Source: Kalmanozyma brasiliensis GHG001
Lineage: Eukaryota; Basidiomycota; Ustilaginomycetes; Ustilaginales
NCBI RefSeq assembly: GCF_000497045.1
Contig: NW_015961988.1
Location: forward strand, 62,001 to 126,000
Reading direction: 5' to 3'
Length of the DNA stretch: 64,000 nucleotides
Below the pieces are notes generated by a model. The model did no database searches and was not told where the DNA came from. It was given only the letters and a program-made list of their open reading frames with translations. Positions 20,678 through 29,765 of the stretch are shown here, piece after piece. Positions within the stretch are counted from its first letter, which is position 1; the number at the start of each line of letters is the position of its first letter. The position numbers and the translations under genes are program-made.

Positions 20678-21836
20678 ATGTACGCCTCTGCTGTCCGAAG
20701 GTCCGCCAATTTCACCTTGGCCAATGGTGCCCAGATCCCCAAGCTCGGGTTCGGCACCTGGAAGATGACCAAGGAGCAGGCTACCCCTGCTGTCGCTCAC
20801 GCTATCAAGACGGGCTACCGCCACATCGACTGCGCTTGGGCTTACCGAAACGAAGACGCCGTCGCCGCCGGTATCAAGAAGTCCGGTGTGCCTCGTGAGC
20901 AGTTGTGGATCACCAGCAAGCTTTGGAACAGCTTCCACGACCCAGAGCACGTTGAAAAGGTACGTAGCCTTTACATGGAAGCACTCGCCCTTTAGACTGT
21001 CTTACTGACCCCGACCTCGTCTTCCCGTATTGATCGCAAAACAGGCATTGGACGCGACCCTCAAGGACCTTGGCACCGACTACCTCGACTTGTACCTCAT
21101 GCACTGGCCCGTCGCTTTCCTCAACTCAAAAGGCTCCATGATTCCCTCCATTCGCAGCACCGGTGGTCACCCCGTCGAGAGCACCGACCTTTCGCGTGAT
21201 TTCATGGCCACCTACCGCGTCATGGAGGAGATGGTCAAGAAGGGCAAGGTTCGCAACATTGGCGTCAGCAACTTCAACATTCGCCGCACTGGCGAGGTCG
21301 TCGACGAGTCCAGCATCAAGCCCGTCGTCAACCAGGTCGAGGTCAACCTCGGCGTCCACAACGACGAGCTGCGCAACTACGCTCACGCTCACGGCGTCAC
21401 CCTCCAGGCCTACTCGCCCTTTGGTTCCAGCCAGAACGTGGCCAAGTACCTCGAGGACGATGTCGTCGTCGACGTTGCGCAGAGGAACAACATCACTCCC
21501 GCTCAGGTCTTGCTCGCTTGGACTCTCGGTAGGGACATCATTCCTATCACCAAGAGTGTCACCCCCGAGCGCATCGAAGAGAACTTTGCCACGCTCAACG
21601 TCAACTTGCCCGAGGACGAGATCAAGCACCTCTCCAACGAGGCCCTCAGCCGACCCATCGAGCGCACTGTCGACCCTACAGAGGGCTGGGCTGTCACGGA
21701 CGAAATCTTCGAGGACGGCGTTGATCAGACGCGCGAGATGGAGCTCAAGGGCGGTGCCTACGTGCCCCCTCCCGCTCACGAATCGCCCGCCGAGCACCGT
21801 CTCGAGCCCCGCAACGACCCCGAGACCCCCTCGCGC
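20678..21836 (+). CDS. Aldo-keto reductase, frame without its own stop codon
   Basis: NADPH-dependent reduction of aldehydes or ketones (AKR superfamily, fungal glycerol-dehydrogenase/GCY1-like). Exon 1 is 20678-20959 and the intron 20960-21044 (GTACGT...ACAG). The tetrad is complete: Asp51, Tyr56, Lys81 (ITSKLW) and His114 (YLMHWP). The cofactor segment IPITKSVTPERIEEN is present. The fold should end near residue 330 (after RTVDPTEGW...REMELKGG), the usual AKR length. The odd point is that no stop follows: the frame continues through a Pro/Glu-rich linker into the mitochondrial presequence at 21837 and on to a stop at 22880 (705 aa if translated whole, unspliced beyond 21045), or 781 aa if joined to E1-beta. 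The end given here is the boundary to the next module, not a stop. No strong donor that could supply a private 3' exon was seen between 21600 and 21836. Confidence 0.8.
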
Positions 21837-22880
21837 ATGTTCCACACCGCCGCCCACCCCCTCGCTTCGTCGTCCGGCAGCAGCCGTCGTCCCACCGCCG
21901 TCCAGTTGCAGAAGTCCTTCTTCCGAAGCTTCTCCTCGTCCAGCCGATCCGCCGCTGTCGCCGAGGTCGTCCCACCTAGCGCATCCGAAGCTCCCGCCGT
22001 CAGCGAGAGCTCGCTCCTGCGCACCACTTCCCAATCCGCCCTCGCCACCCCCGGTCTCCGCTTCGTCGACGGAGAACAGAGCATCCAGAGAGAAACACAG
22101 AAGATGAACATGTACACGGTGCGTAGAATGTCCACATCGACCCAGACTCGAGCTTCCGTTTCCGCCGCCACTTCCCCCATCTCGGTCACCGCCTCGCCCG
22201 CGCTTGCTGCCCGCACCAAGGCATCATCCTCGTCGACATCGTCGCGCAAATACCCGGCGAAGAAGTCGTTCCTGTACGAAAAGTACCTTCGCCTGCTGAC
22301 GGACAGCCAGATGGTGGTGGTGCTGCAGCACAACAACCTCTCTGTCGCCGAGCTGGCCAAGGTGCGTTCGGACATTGCGGCTCTCAAGCTGCCCGAAGGT
22401 CAGACGGCCAAGGCGTCGCTGACGGTGGTGCGCGCGGGTCTGATGAAGGCGGTGACGCGCCAGTTGGCTTCGAACCCCGCGATGGAAGCGTTGCAACCGG
22501 CACTCAGCGGTCCGATCGCCTTGCTGACGTGCGAAACTCTTACACCTGCGTATCTCAGTGCGCTGTTTAACGTCGTGGACCGCGCATTGGGGCATGTGCC
22601 TCCGAGAGCACCGGCGATGGGCGCCAAGTTCCCCGAGACGGCCGTGGCCAACCCGAGACTGGTGCCCCTCGCAGCGGTGTTGGAGGGCAACAGGCTGTTG
22701 CAAGTGCCCCAGTCCAGGGATGTGGGCAGGATCGGCAGCCTGGACACCTTGCGCGCCCAGATTGTCGGTCTGCTGAGCAGCCCTGGTCAGCAGCTGGCTG
22801 GTGTGCTCAGCCAGGCCAGCGGTCAGCAGCTCGCCATGACGCTCGAGGGCAGGAAGAGGGACCTGGAGGCCAAGCAGTGA
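21837..22880 (+). CDS. MRPL10: Mitochondrial ribosomal protein uL10m inside the BCKDHB intron
   Basis: Large-subunit mitoribosomal protein of the L10 (uL10) family, the base of the stalk. The uL10m domain covers about 22254-22880: the start [17 protein letters not shown], the [13 protein letters not shown] segment and a C-terminal [19 protein letters not shown] helix, as in fungal uL10m proteins. The frame is open from 21837 (347 aa), so retention of the intron starting at 22119 attaches uL10m to the same presequence as E1-beta. An alternative start is the ATG at 22128 (A at -3, 250 aa), whose first 45 residues carry no acidic residue and could serve as a targeting signal themselves. The stop at 22880 is followed by AT-rich sequence that may hold the poly(A) signal. 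Which start is used cannot be told from sequence. Confidence 0.85.
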   Translation: MFHTAAHPLASSSGSSRRPTAVQLQKSFFRSFSSSSRSAAVAEVVPPSASEAPAVSESSLLRTTSQSALATPGLRFVDGEQSIQRETQKMNMYTVRRMSTSTQTRASVSAATSPISVTASPALAARTKASSSSTSSRKYPAKKSFLYEKYLRLLTDSQMVVVLQHNNLSVAELAKVRSDIAALKLPEGQTAKASLTVVRAGLMKAVTRQLASNPAMEALQPALSGPIALLTCETLTPAYLSALFNVVDRALGHVPPRAPAMGAKFPETAVANPRLVPLAAVLEGNRLLQVPQSRDVGRIGSLDTLRAQIVGLLSSPGQQLAGVLSQASGQQLAMTLEGRKRDLEAKQ

Positions 22881-24126
22881 TTCCCGCATTGCTTCGGGCC
22901 ATATCCCCCTTTCGCTTTCCGTTCGTCTACACTATTCCCCCTAAGCCAAGACTTGTATAGATTCTCTCCTAGTTCACGTCCATTATAATTAGTTTTCGAG
23001 CATCATCGTGCTGTTCGTTCCTTGTTGTACGTGATGAGCATACTGACCCCCAGCCCACGCTCCTCCAACCCTTCTCTGCCTTCTCCTTTTCTCCTCCACC
23101 GCCTCCCCATTCTCCCCCCCCCTTTAACGCACGCAGGCGATCCGTGACGCCCAAGCGCACGTCCTCACCTCGGATCCATCCGCGCTCGTCTTTGGCGAAG
23201 ACGTAGCCTTCGGCGGCGTCTTCCGCTCCACCATGAACCTCTCCACCACCTTTGGCCGGGATCGCGTCTTCAACACGCCGCTCACGGAGCAGGGCATCAT
23301 CGGCTTTGCCATCGGCCTGGCAGACATGGGCCACACGGCCATCGCCGAGATCCAGTTTGGCGACTACATCTTCCCGGCGTTCGACCAGCTCGTCAACGAA
23401 GCGGCAAAGTACAACTACCGCTCGGGGGGCCAGTTCAACGTGGGCAAGCTGACGGTGCGAGCTCCGTGCATGGGTGTGGGCCACGGTGCGCTGTATCACA
23501 GTCAGAGCGTGGAGCAGTTCTTCATGGGTGTGCCTGGATTGAAGGTCGTTGTTCCACGCAGTCCGATTCAGGCCAAAGGGTTGCTCAGGGCCAGTGTGGC
23601 GGACGACAATCCGGTGGTGTTCCTCGAGCCCAAGATTCTCTACAGGGCAAGCGTCGAGCAGGTCCCCATGGATGATTTCACCCTGCCCCTGTCTCAAGCG
23701 GAGATCGTGCGACCGGGTAACGACCTAACGCTCATCTCATGGGGCGCACCTCTCTACGCATGCGAAGAAGCCCTTGCGCTGCTCGCCAACCCACCTGCCT
23801 CCATCGCCCAGCACTTCCCTTCGAGCATCCGAGGCGCCAACGTGGAACTCATCGACCTCCGTACCATTCTGCCATGGGACCGCGAAACCGTGATCAAATC
23901 CGTCGCCAAAACCGGTCGATGCGTCATCGTCCACGAAGCCCCCGTGACCGCCGGCGTCGGCGCCGAAATCGCCGCCGAAGTCCAGAAGAACTGCTTCTTG
24001 AACCTTGAAGCTCCCATCACCCGCGTCGGTGGGTGGGACACACCCTTCCCGCACGTCGGCGAGCTCTTTTACAAACCCGAGGCCGTTAGGATCGCCGATG
24101 CCCTGGTCAAGTGTCTGACCTTTTAG
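21837..24126 (+). CDS. BCKDHB: Branched-chain 2-oxoacid dehydrogenase E1 beta subunit (mitochondrial)
   Basis: E1-beta of the BCKDH complex, which decarboxylates the 2-oxo acids of Val, Leu and Ile in the mitochondrial matrix using thiamine diphosphate. Exons 21837-22118 and 23137-24126 give 423 aa. The intron 22119-23136 (GTGCGT...CGCAG, phase 0) is needed because the conserved start of the domain is split: KMNMYT in exon 1, AIRDAQAHV...[12 protein letters not shown] in exon 2. Further family motifs: [15 protein letters not shown] with the TPP-contacting Glu, [27 protein letters not shown] segment, [51 protein letters not shown] and DTPFPH. The presequence ([19 protein letters not shown]..., [12 protein letters not shown]) is rich in Arg and Ser. 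The intron contains uL10m. The upstream frame is open into the aldo-keto reductase. Confidence 0.93.
22881..23136 (+). promoter_or_regulatory. Intron part with probable poly(A) region and long pyrimidine tract
   Basis: After the uL10m stop there is an AT-rich patch (cattataattagttttcg, about 22980-22997), a plausible polyadenylation region for a uL10m mRNA. TACTGAC, a possible branch point, lies at 23041-23047. A nearly pure C/T tract follows at about 23055-23127 and ends with the acceptor CGCAG at 23136. This looks like a poly(A) site competing with a strong 3' splice site. Confidence 0.5.
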
Positions 24127-24258
24127 AATGCAATGCATGTACAGGTTTTGAATGAACTCGCACAGCGTGTTGTGTGCTGTGCGAGCTGACCTTGATGCGT
24201 CGTTCCGAGTGGTTGCGATGGGTACAAGTACAAGTGGGAACCGCTCCTGCCGGATCCT

Positions 24259-25353
24259 TCACAGATTGAACACCCTTACCGTGCCCACCTCCTTCTGTTC
24301 GTCGCCCGCATATGCCAGCACGTACTTGCTCGGATGCCAAGCCAGCGTATTGATCATGCTCCCCTGTCCCAACATCACCTTGTGCACCGTATCCCCTTCG
24401 CCATCGCGTCCCACACTCGGACACGTTGCATTGATCGAAATAAACGGGTCCTCTCCTCCAGCAGCAAGGAGCTCACCATCGAAGCTGAACCCAATCGCTC
24501 TTGCTGGAAACGCCAGACTGGTAATCATCTTGACGCTGAACCATTCCCTACAATCCCAAAGACTCACCATGGAGTCGCTCGAGGCGGTGGCGACGAAGCG
24601 CGAAAGGGGTTCGTGTTGGATGCAAAACACGTTTGCTGTATGGGCTGAATGCGAGTGGACCCTCTTATAGTCGGATGTTTGATGGAGGTGGACGCTTCCA
24701 CTCCCACTCGAAAGGAGCAGTAGTGAACCGTCGGGGGAGAAGGAAAGCTCATTGATCTCCTCTCCACTCGCCCTGATCGTCATCTCGGTCCAGCTCCCAT
24801 CCCCTGCAGGTGGGGTGGTGCGTCTCGAGCAAACCGTATGAACAACCTTGTTCGAGGAGATATCGATGATCGACACGGTATCCGTCTTATCCCCCACGGC
24901 TACGACCTCGCCGTTCGGGTGGTAGGCAATGTTGATATTTGCCCCTGGCGTAACCACCGTCGCTGTCTCGCCGCGCGTTCTTGCATCCCACAACCGCACG
25001 GACCGATCTCCACTCGCACTAGCGAGCACCTCCGGGTGGGTAGGATGCCAACAGAGCTGGTCGACCGACTCAGTGTGTCCCCGGAGCTCGGTCGATGCGC
25101 GATGGTCGATAGAGCGTTCAGGCACCCACACGCGGATCAACCGGTCCGCACCACAGGTGGCCAGCTTGCGCCCGTCAATGGACCAATTGACGCACCGCAC
25201 GGACGAGCGATGCCCAGAGCGAAGATCCTTCGTTTTGAGACTGGGGAAGGTCGGCAGGTGGATCTGGCGGTCGGAGAACGAGGCGGCTGTGGAGGGTGGA
25301 AGGCCATTTTTGGACGACGACGCGGTCGAAGAAGGGTATAGCGAGAGCGACAT
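24259..25353 (-). CDS. THOC3: THO complex subunit 3 (Tex1/THOC3), WD40 protein
   Basis: 364 aa, single exon. Nuclear WD40 subunit of the THO/TREX complex, which couples transcription with mRNP assembly and export. Seven blades can be followed from residue 45: GHRSSVRCVNWSIDGRKLAT; GHTESVDQLCWHP...SVRLWDAR; IAYHPNGEVVAVGDKTDTVSI; INELSFSPDGSLLLLSS; HTANVFCIQHEPLSRFVATA; AIGFSFDGELLAAGGED; and INTLAWHPSKYVLAYAGDE up to the end. The length fits THOC3 (about 350 aa). The start at 25353 is chosen because the upstream in-frame extension to 25794 overlaps the promoter of the divergent NDK gene and is not conserved-looking. It converges with BCKDHB over 132 nt. Confidence 0.92.
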   Translation of the reverse strand: MSLSLYPSSTASSSKNGLPPSTAASFSDRQIHLPTFPSLKTKDLRSGHRSSVRCVNWSIDGRKLATCGADRLIRVWVPERSIDHRASTELRGHTESVDQLCWHPTHPEVLASASGDRSVRLWDARTRGETATVVTPGANINIAYHPNGEVVAVGDKTDTVSIIDISSNKVVHTVCSRRTTPPAGDGSWTEMTIRASGEEINELSFSPDGSLLLLSSGSGSVHLHQTSDYKRVHSHSAHTANVFCIQHEPLSRFVATASSDSMVSLWDCREWFSVKMITSLAFPARAIGFSFDGELLAAGGEDPFISINATCPSVGRDGEGDTVHKVMLGQGSMINTLAWHPSKYVLAYAGDEQKEVGTVRVFNL

Positions 25354-25802
25354 CGTGAACGGCGCACGACGGGTATCCGCGTGGGTACAGAGGGATGCGA
25401 CCGGGCTGGATGTGGACGAGCGAGGAGGTACGGATGAGGAGAAGCAAGGGTCCTTAAAGCCTCCACTCGCCGCTGTCACGTGTAAGATCTTCTTCCCGTG
25501 CGAGAAACCACGCAAAAACGTGGCCAGAAGAACGTCAAAGATGCACTGTTCAGCTCGAAACAACACTTTTTTTTTCTCTTTAGGTGTGGGTGGGCCTGTC
25601 TGTGCGGCCTTCTTCTGCGCTGCTTCTGCCCGAAGAACCGGCGTGTGGCACCACACATACAAGCATGCGGCGTTGGAGTGGCACCGAACTGGCGCTGGTC
25701 GTGCTGTTGATTGCTTCGGTGTTGTTCCACTTTCGCAGCTCCACTTTCCTCCCACCACCACCACCATCACCTGTTGATTCACCACAAACGACATCTTTCA
25801 CC
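25354..25802. promoter_or_regulatory. Bidirectional promoter region THOC3 / NDK
   Basis: 449 nt between the two divergent ATGs. It contains a T-rich run (about 25566-25582) and CCACCA-type simple repeats just before the NDK start. No separate gene seen. Confidence 0.5.
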
Positions 25803-26335
25803 ATGGAGCAGAGTAAGCACCGTCGCAACCCCACCGCCCTCCTCCTCCTCTATCCGATGCTGACCTGTTCTTTCCCATCTGCGCCTTGCTAGCCTACATC
25901 ATGATCAAGCCGGACGGCGTGCAGCGCGGCATTGTGGGCGAGATCATCCGTCGATTCGAGAACCGCGGTTACAAGATCGCCGCTCTCAAAATGACCCACG
26001 CTTCCGAGGAGCACCTCGAGAAGCACTACAAGGACCTTAAGGGCAAGAAGTTCTTCCCCGGTCTCATCAAGTACATGGCCTCGGGTCCCGTCGTCTGCAT
26101 CGTCTTCGAGGGCAAGGACGCCGTCAAGACCGGTCGCGTTCTGCTCGGCGCCACCAACCCGCTCGACTCGGCCCCCGGCACCATCCGCGGCGATTTTGCG
26201 ATTGATGTCGGCCGCAACGTCTGCCACGGCTCCGACTCCGTCGAGAGCGCCAAGGCTGAGATCGCGCTTTGGTTCGGCGAACAGGACGCCACCATCAACT
26301 ACACCCGCGCTGTCGACTCGTGGATCTACGAGTAA
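25803..26335 (+). CDS. NDK1: Nucleoside diphosphate kinase
   Basis: Transfers the gamma phosphate of ATP to other (deoxy)nucleoside diphosphates through a phospho-histidine. 150 aa. Exon 1 holds only 10 coding nt (25803-25812, MEQ plus one base); the intron 25813-25892 runs GTAAGC...TGCTAG; exon 2 is 25893-26335. The splice is needed to give the usual N-terminus [16 protein letters not shown]. Signature: [12 protein letters not shown] with the catalytic His near residue 117, and [12 protein letters not shown]. Length is that of the family (about 150). ATG context ttcaccATGg is strong. Confidence 0.96.
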
Positions 26336-26744
26336 ACGTGCGTTCCTCGCTTGCACTAGCGCTGCTAGACAGTAATACGACTTCGTTCGATACATTCAGC
26401 CATCGTCTGTGACCGCCAACATGGACCCGCGCCGGATTGCTCGCAGTGAATGAGGATGCACGTTCGATTTGGTATTGCGTTCGGACCACAAGGTATATGA
26501 CTCGCTCGAACCGTGCTTGGTAACAGTAGCGTCTCGGTATCAATGGCGTCTTGGATGACTGGTTCTGGTGTCGACTCAGAATGAGGCCTGACCCGAGGAT
26601 GATCGGCGTCTGGGTAGTGGAACGGAAAGTTGGTATCTAGAGAACGATCGGAGGTCCTCTTCTGGGATGTTCAACGGTGAATGAGAGCGCCGGTGGTGAG
26701 TAGAGCGTCGGCTCCTCGGTCCTGGCTGATTCTGCTGCGGCTGC
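26336..26744. other. Convergent 3' spacer NDK / NDT80-type gene
   Basis: 409 nt between two stop codons of convergent genes. Only 3' untranslated sequence expected; no gene seen. Confidence 0.5.
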
Positions 26745-29700
26745 CTAGATGATGCTGCGAATATCCATGACGGATCGCGAGGCAACCTGAGCCTCCTCTT
26801 TGTCCTCATATTCGTCGTCTGCGTCCTGCACCATGTCCACGTCGTGGTTTGGAGCGTTGTCGGCAGCGAGGAGCAGGCGTGTGCTTCGTCGGTGGCTCGA
26901 AGTCCAACCCGTGTGCGTTGCGTGATCGCGCTTCTGGTTGGGTCGATTCGACGTGCCAGCACTCCTGACCCTGTTGGTGTTGGCCGAAGGCAGCCCCGAC
27001 GTCGAACGAGAGACAGCACCTGTACCGCCACTCTTCTTCTTGCTGCTCCCAACCTCCGCCGCCGGCGCGTAGTGCACCTTGGATCGGCCCCTCACCGTGA
27101 TCGGATGACTGGTCAGACTCGCCACTTCGACTCCAGCAGCAACACTGAGCGGCCCCTGCTTCGGGTACGCCAGCAACGTCAATTTGAGCGCGTAGAATTG
27201 CTGACTAGCCGCACCGCGCTGACCGTTGTTCATTGTCGCCGAGCGGATCTGCACCCTGCGAAACGCGGCGATGGTGCCCGTTCTGACAGCAGCCTGCTCA
27301 TTAGCCGAAGCGTCTTTCGCCAGTCTGCCTCCGCTACGCAACTCGACAGGCTGAACAGGCTCGCGAGGACCTCGCTCTCGAGCGGGTCCAAATTGAATCA
27401 GAGGCACGAGACCCTGACGACCCCTTTGTAGTCGACCGTCCTCGTTGATGACGTGCGCCGTCATGTGCACAGCAAAGCGTTCGACCACGAAGGCGGGACG
27501 ACCGGCGGGTGCGCAGATCACATCGCCTTGCAGCGCATCTCGACGTCGACCTTGCTCGTCCTCGAGGTGGAAGGAGACGTCGATCTTGAGGTAGTTGCGA
27601 CGATAGCAAGCCCACTTTCCGTCGACAACGCTGAAGCAGTGGTGAGAGGTCGAGTCGAGCTTGCAGAAGAGTCTGATGCATGGCGATGCGAGAGAGAAGA
27701 GGGTCAGCTGACGTTCATCAAGCCGATGTCCAAGTATCGGCGTGGACTCACTTTGTGGAGGCATCATGGCGACCTACTTTGGTCGCGAGAGGGAGGATTG
27801 ACTTGAATTCGGCGAAGATCTCTCCGGTGCGGCCTTCCTGGGGCACATCCGACTCTGCCGTCTGATGCCGTCCCTCTGGAGTATCTCGGTGAAGGGCGGT
27901 GGTGCGTGCCGACATGGAAGGACCCGCAAGAGGCTCCTCGGATTCCTCCTCCTCGCTGTCGCTGGTCATGTCGGCAAAGGGCGACATGGCACGGAGGACT
28001 GGCATGCTGTACAGGTAGCTGTCGCTGCTACTCTTCGACAGCTGCGTGGTCTTGGCAGGCGATGCGTGTGCCGGTTTGGCAAGATCGTCGTGCTTTAGTG
28101 CTGGAAGGGCAAGCGTGGAGTTGTTGCTAGTGGCGTTGAGGTTGTGCCGATGAGCAAGAGGGAAGGCAGGCAGCGAATCATCGCTGCTCGTTGGCGAGAT
28201 AGTAATGGAAGAGGTTTCGGACATGGCCATGGGCGAGCGGGTCAAGACACGGGATCCACCTTTTTTTGGGGAGTCGAGAAAGTTGGTGCTGCCGCCGCCA
28301 TGTTGGCCGAGGTAGAAGTCAGCCTCGCTGCGCAGAGAAAGACGACGGGGAGTCGAGCCTCCGTGATCATCGAATTGCATCAGCTCGGCTGGGAAGGGTG
28401 CTGGCTCCAGGAAGAGTCCGAGAGCATTGCCGGGCAGAGCGAGGTGGGACGAAGGCAGGTGCGATGCGTTCGCTTCGAACGTGCGCACGCTGTCTGCTGT
28501 TCCAGTCTTGCTTGGAGAGTCGAGATACTGTCCCGACGTCGACCGAGGAGGAGTGAGGAGACTGGCACGGCTTGAGAAGTAGCTGGAGCTCGCGACCTCT
28601 GCGGAGTCGTCCTGTTCGGATGTAGACCGGATCGAGCTCGTCGGAGTCCGGGGAATGCTGCAAGTTGTACAAGAGAGCATCGTCGCGAGATAGAGGAGGT
28701 CAGTACAATGCTTAAGTCATGAGGCAGAGGAGACTGTCACTGAGCCTACCGCGCGGAAGACCACAGGGCTACGTCATGCGCATCGCGACGAAGACTGGAA
28801 AGTGCTAATTGCTCGCTGGACCTTCTTGCTGGAGTCGAGACAAAGTAAGGATTGTGCCTGAATTCTGCTTTGTGGCGAGTCGAGGGAAAGGAACCGAGAG
28901 GAGAGGAACGAAGAGGTCCAAAGCGGCTTGGCGAATGATGGCCTGACAAGGGCGGCAGGATGAGTCGGCCAGAATCGTCCAAAGTGAGAGCTCTGGGCTT
29001 GGTGGGCAACCAGACCTTGTGGGATGGCGTGAACTCGCCACCGGTCTTGATCGTGTTGTGAGAGGTAGACAAGCTCTTTTGGTGCTGTGCTCCCCGAGAA
29101 GATCGTGGAGAGGATGGCACCGCGTTGGACACGATGGCCTGACTCGCGCTCTCAGACACGGCGGACTCGTCCATGATGCGAGGTGACGGTAAGGGGAATG
29201 GCGGGAGCTTGGACAGCTTGCGGGCCTTCCGAGTGGAGAGGGTTGGCGAGTCTAGCCAGTCGGTGCTTCCGTCTAGTCGATAGATCAGATCAGATCGAGG
29301 AATGAAGTTGCAGCCTGGCGTATGTGGTGTGACCGGCTGAGACGAAATTCGCTGGCTTGCGTGTGAACGTGAAGAGCACGGAGGGGTGAAAAGCAGGATG
29401 GGCTTCCAGTCGTAGTGGCCAGGATCCAAGGGATGGAGGCTATGGCATGGAGTCGGAGGCGGCGAGACTAGACTGGTTGGGGGAACTGGAGTCGGATACT
29501 GTTGCTTGACCAAGGAATGAGCGATGGCGTTCTGGGAGGAGGAAGGTCTCTCGAGAGTCGAAAGGGAAGGACGAGCGATGGATCTGTGAGAGGTATCTGT
29601 GATCGGTAGCGACGAGCAGTCCTGTGTAAGACGAGAAGGACGACGGTGAGGTGAGGGGAAAGGCGGTGAAGTTGGCAGAGGGAGAGGCCTGTCCTTATAG

Positions 29701-29765
29701 TTGGGCGCTGGGCCGAGCATCTCGGTGGGCGTTGCTTCGTCAGCAGGCATCGAGGGCGGATTCAT
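26745..29765 (-). CDS. NDT80/PhoG-type transcription factor
   Basis: Three exons in transcript order, 29765-28750, 28657-27752 and 27672-26745, encode 949 aa. Introns: 28749-28658 (GTAGGC...TTGCAG, 92 nt) and 27751-27673 (GTGAGT...ATCAG, 79 nt); both keep phase. Residues 1 to about 640 are Ser/Pro/Thr-rich and probably disordered. The DNA-binding domain is at about 641-850: GKWACYRRNYLKIDVSF, VERFAVHMTAHV, the invariant-type stretch IRSATMNNGQRGAASQQFYAL, and ITVRGRSKVHYAP. The tail is acidic. NDT80-family factors control meiosis, vegetative incompatibility, nutrient or conidiation programmes in other fungi; the role here is unknown. The DNA-binding domain sits in the C-terminal third, unlike yeast Ndt80 where it is N-terminal. 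The start is the first ATG of the open frame and less certain than the rest. Confidence 0.88.

Noticed and set aside
23041..23054. Alternative acceptor CCCCCAG at 23054 for the E1-beta exon
   Set aside because: It would add 82 nt, which breaks the reading frame; the acceptor at 23136 restores the conserved sequence exactly.
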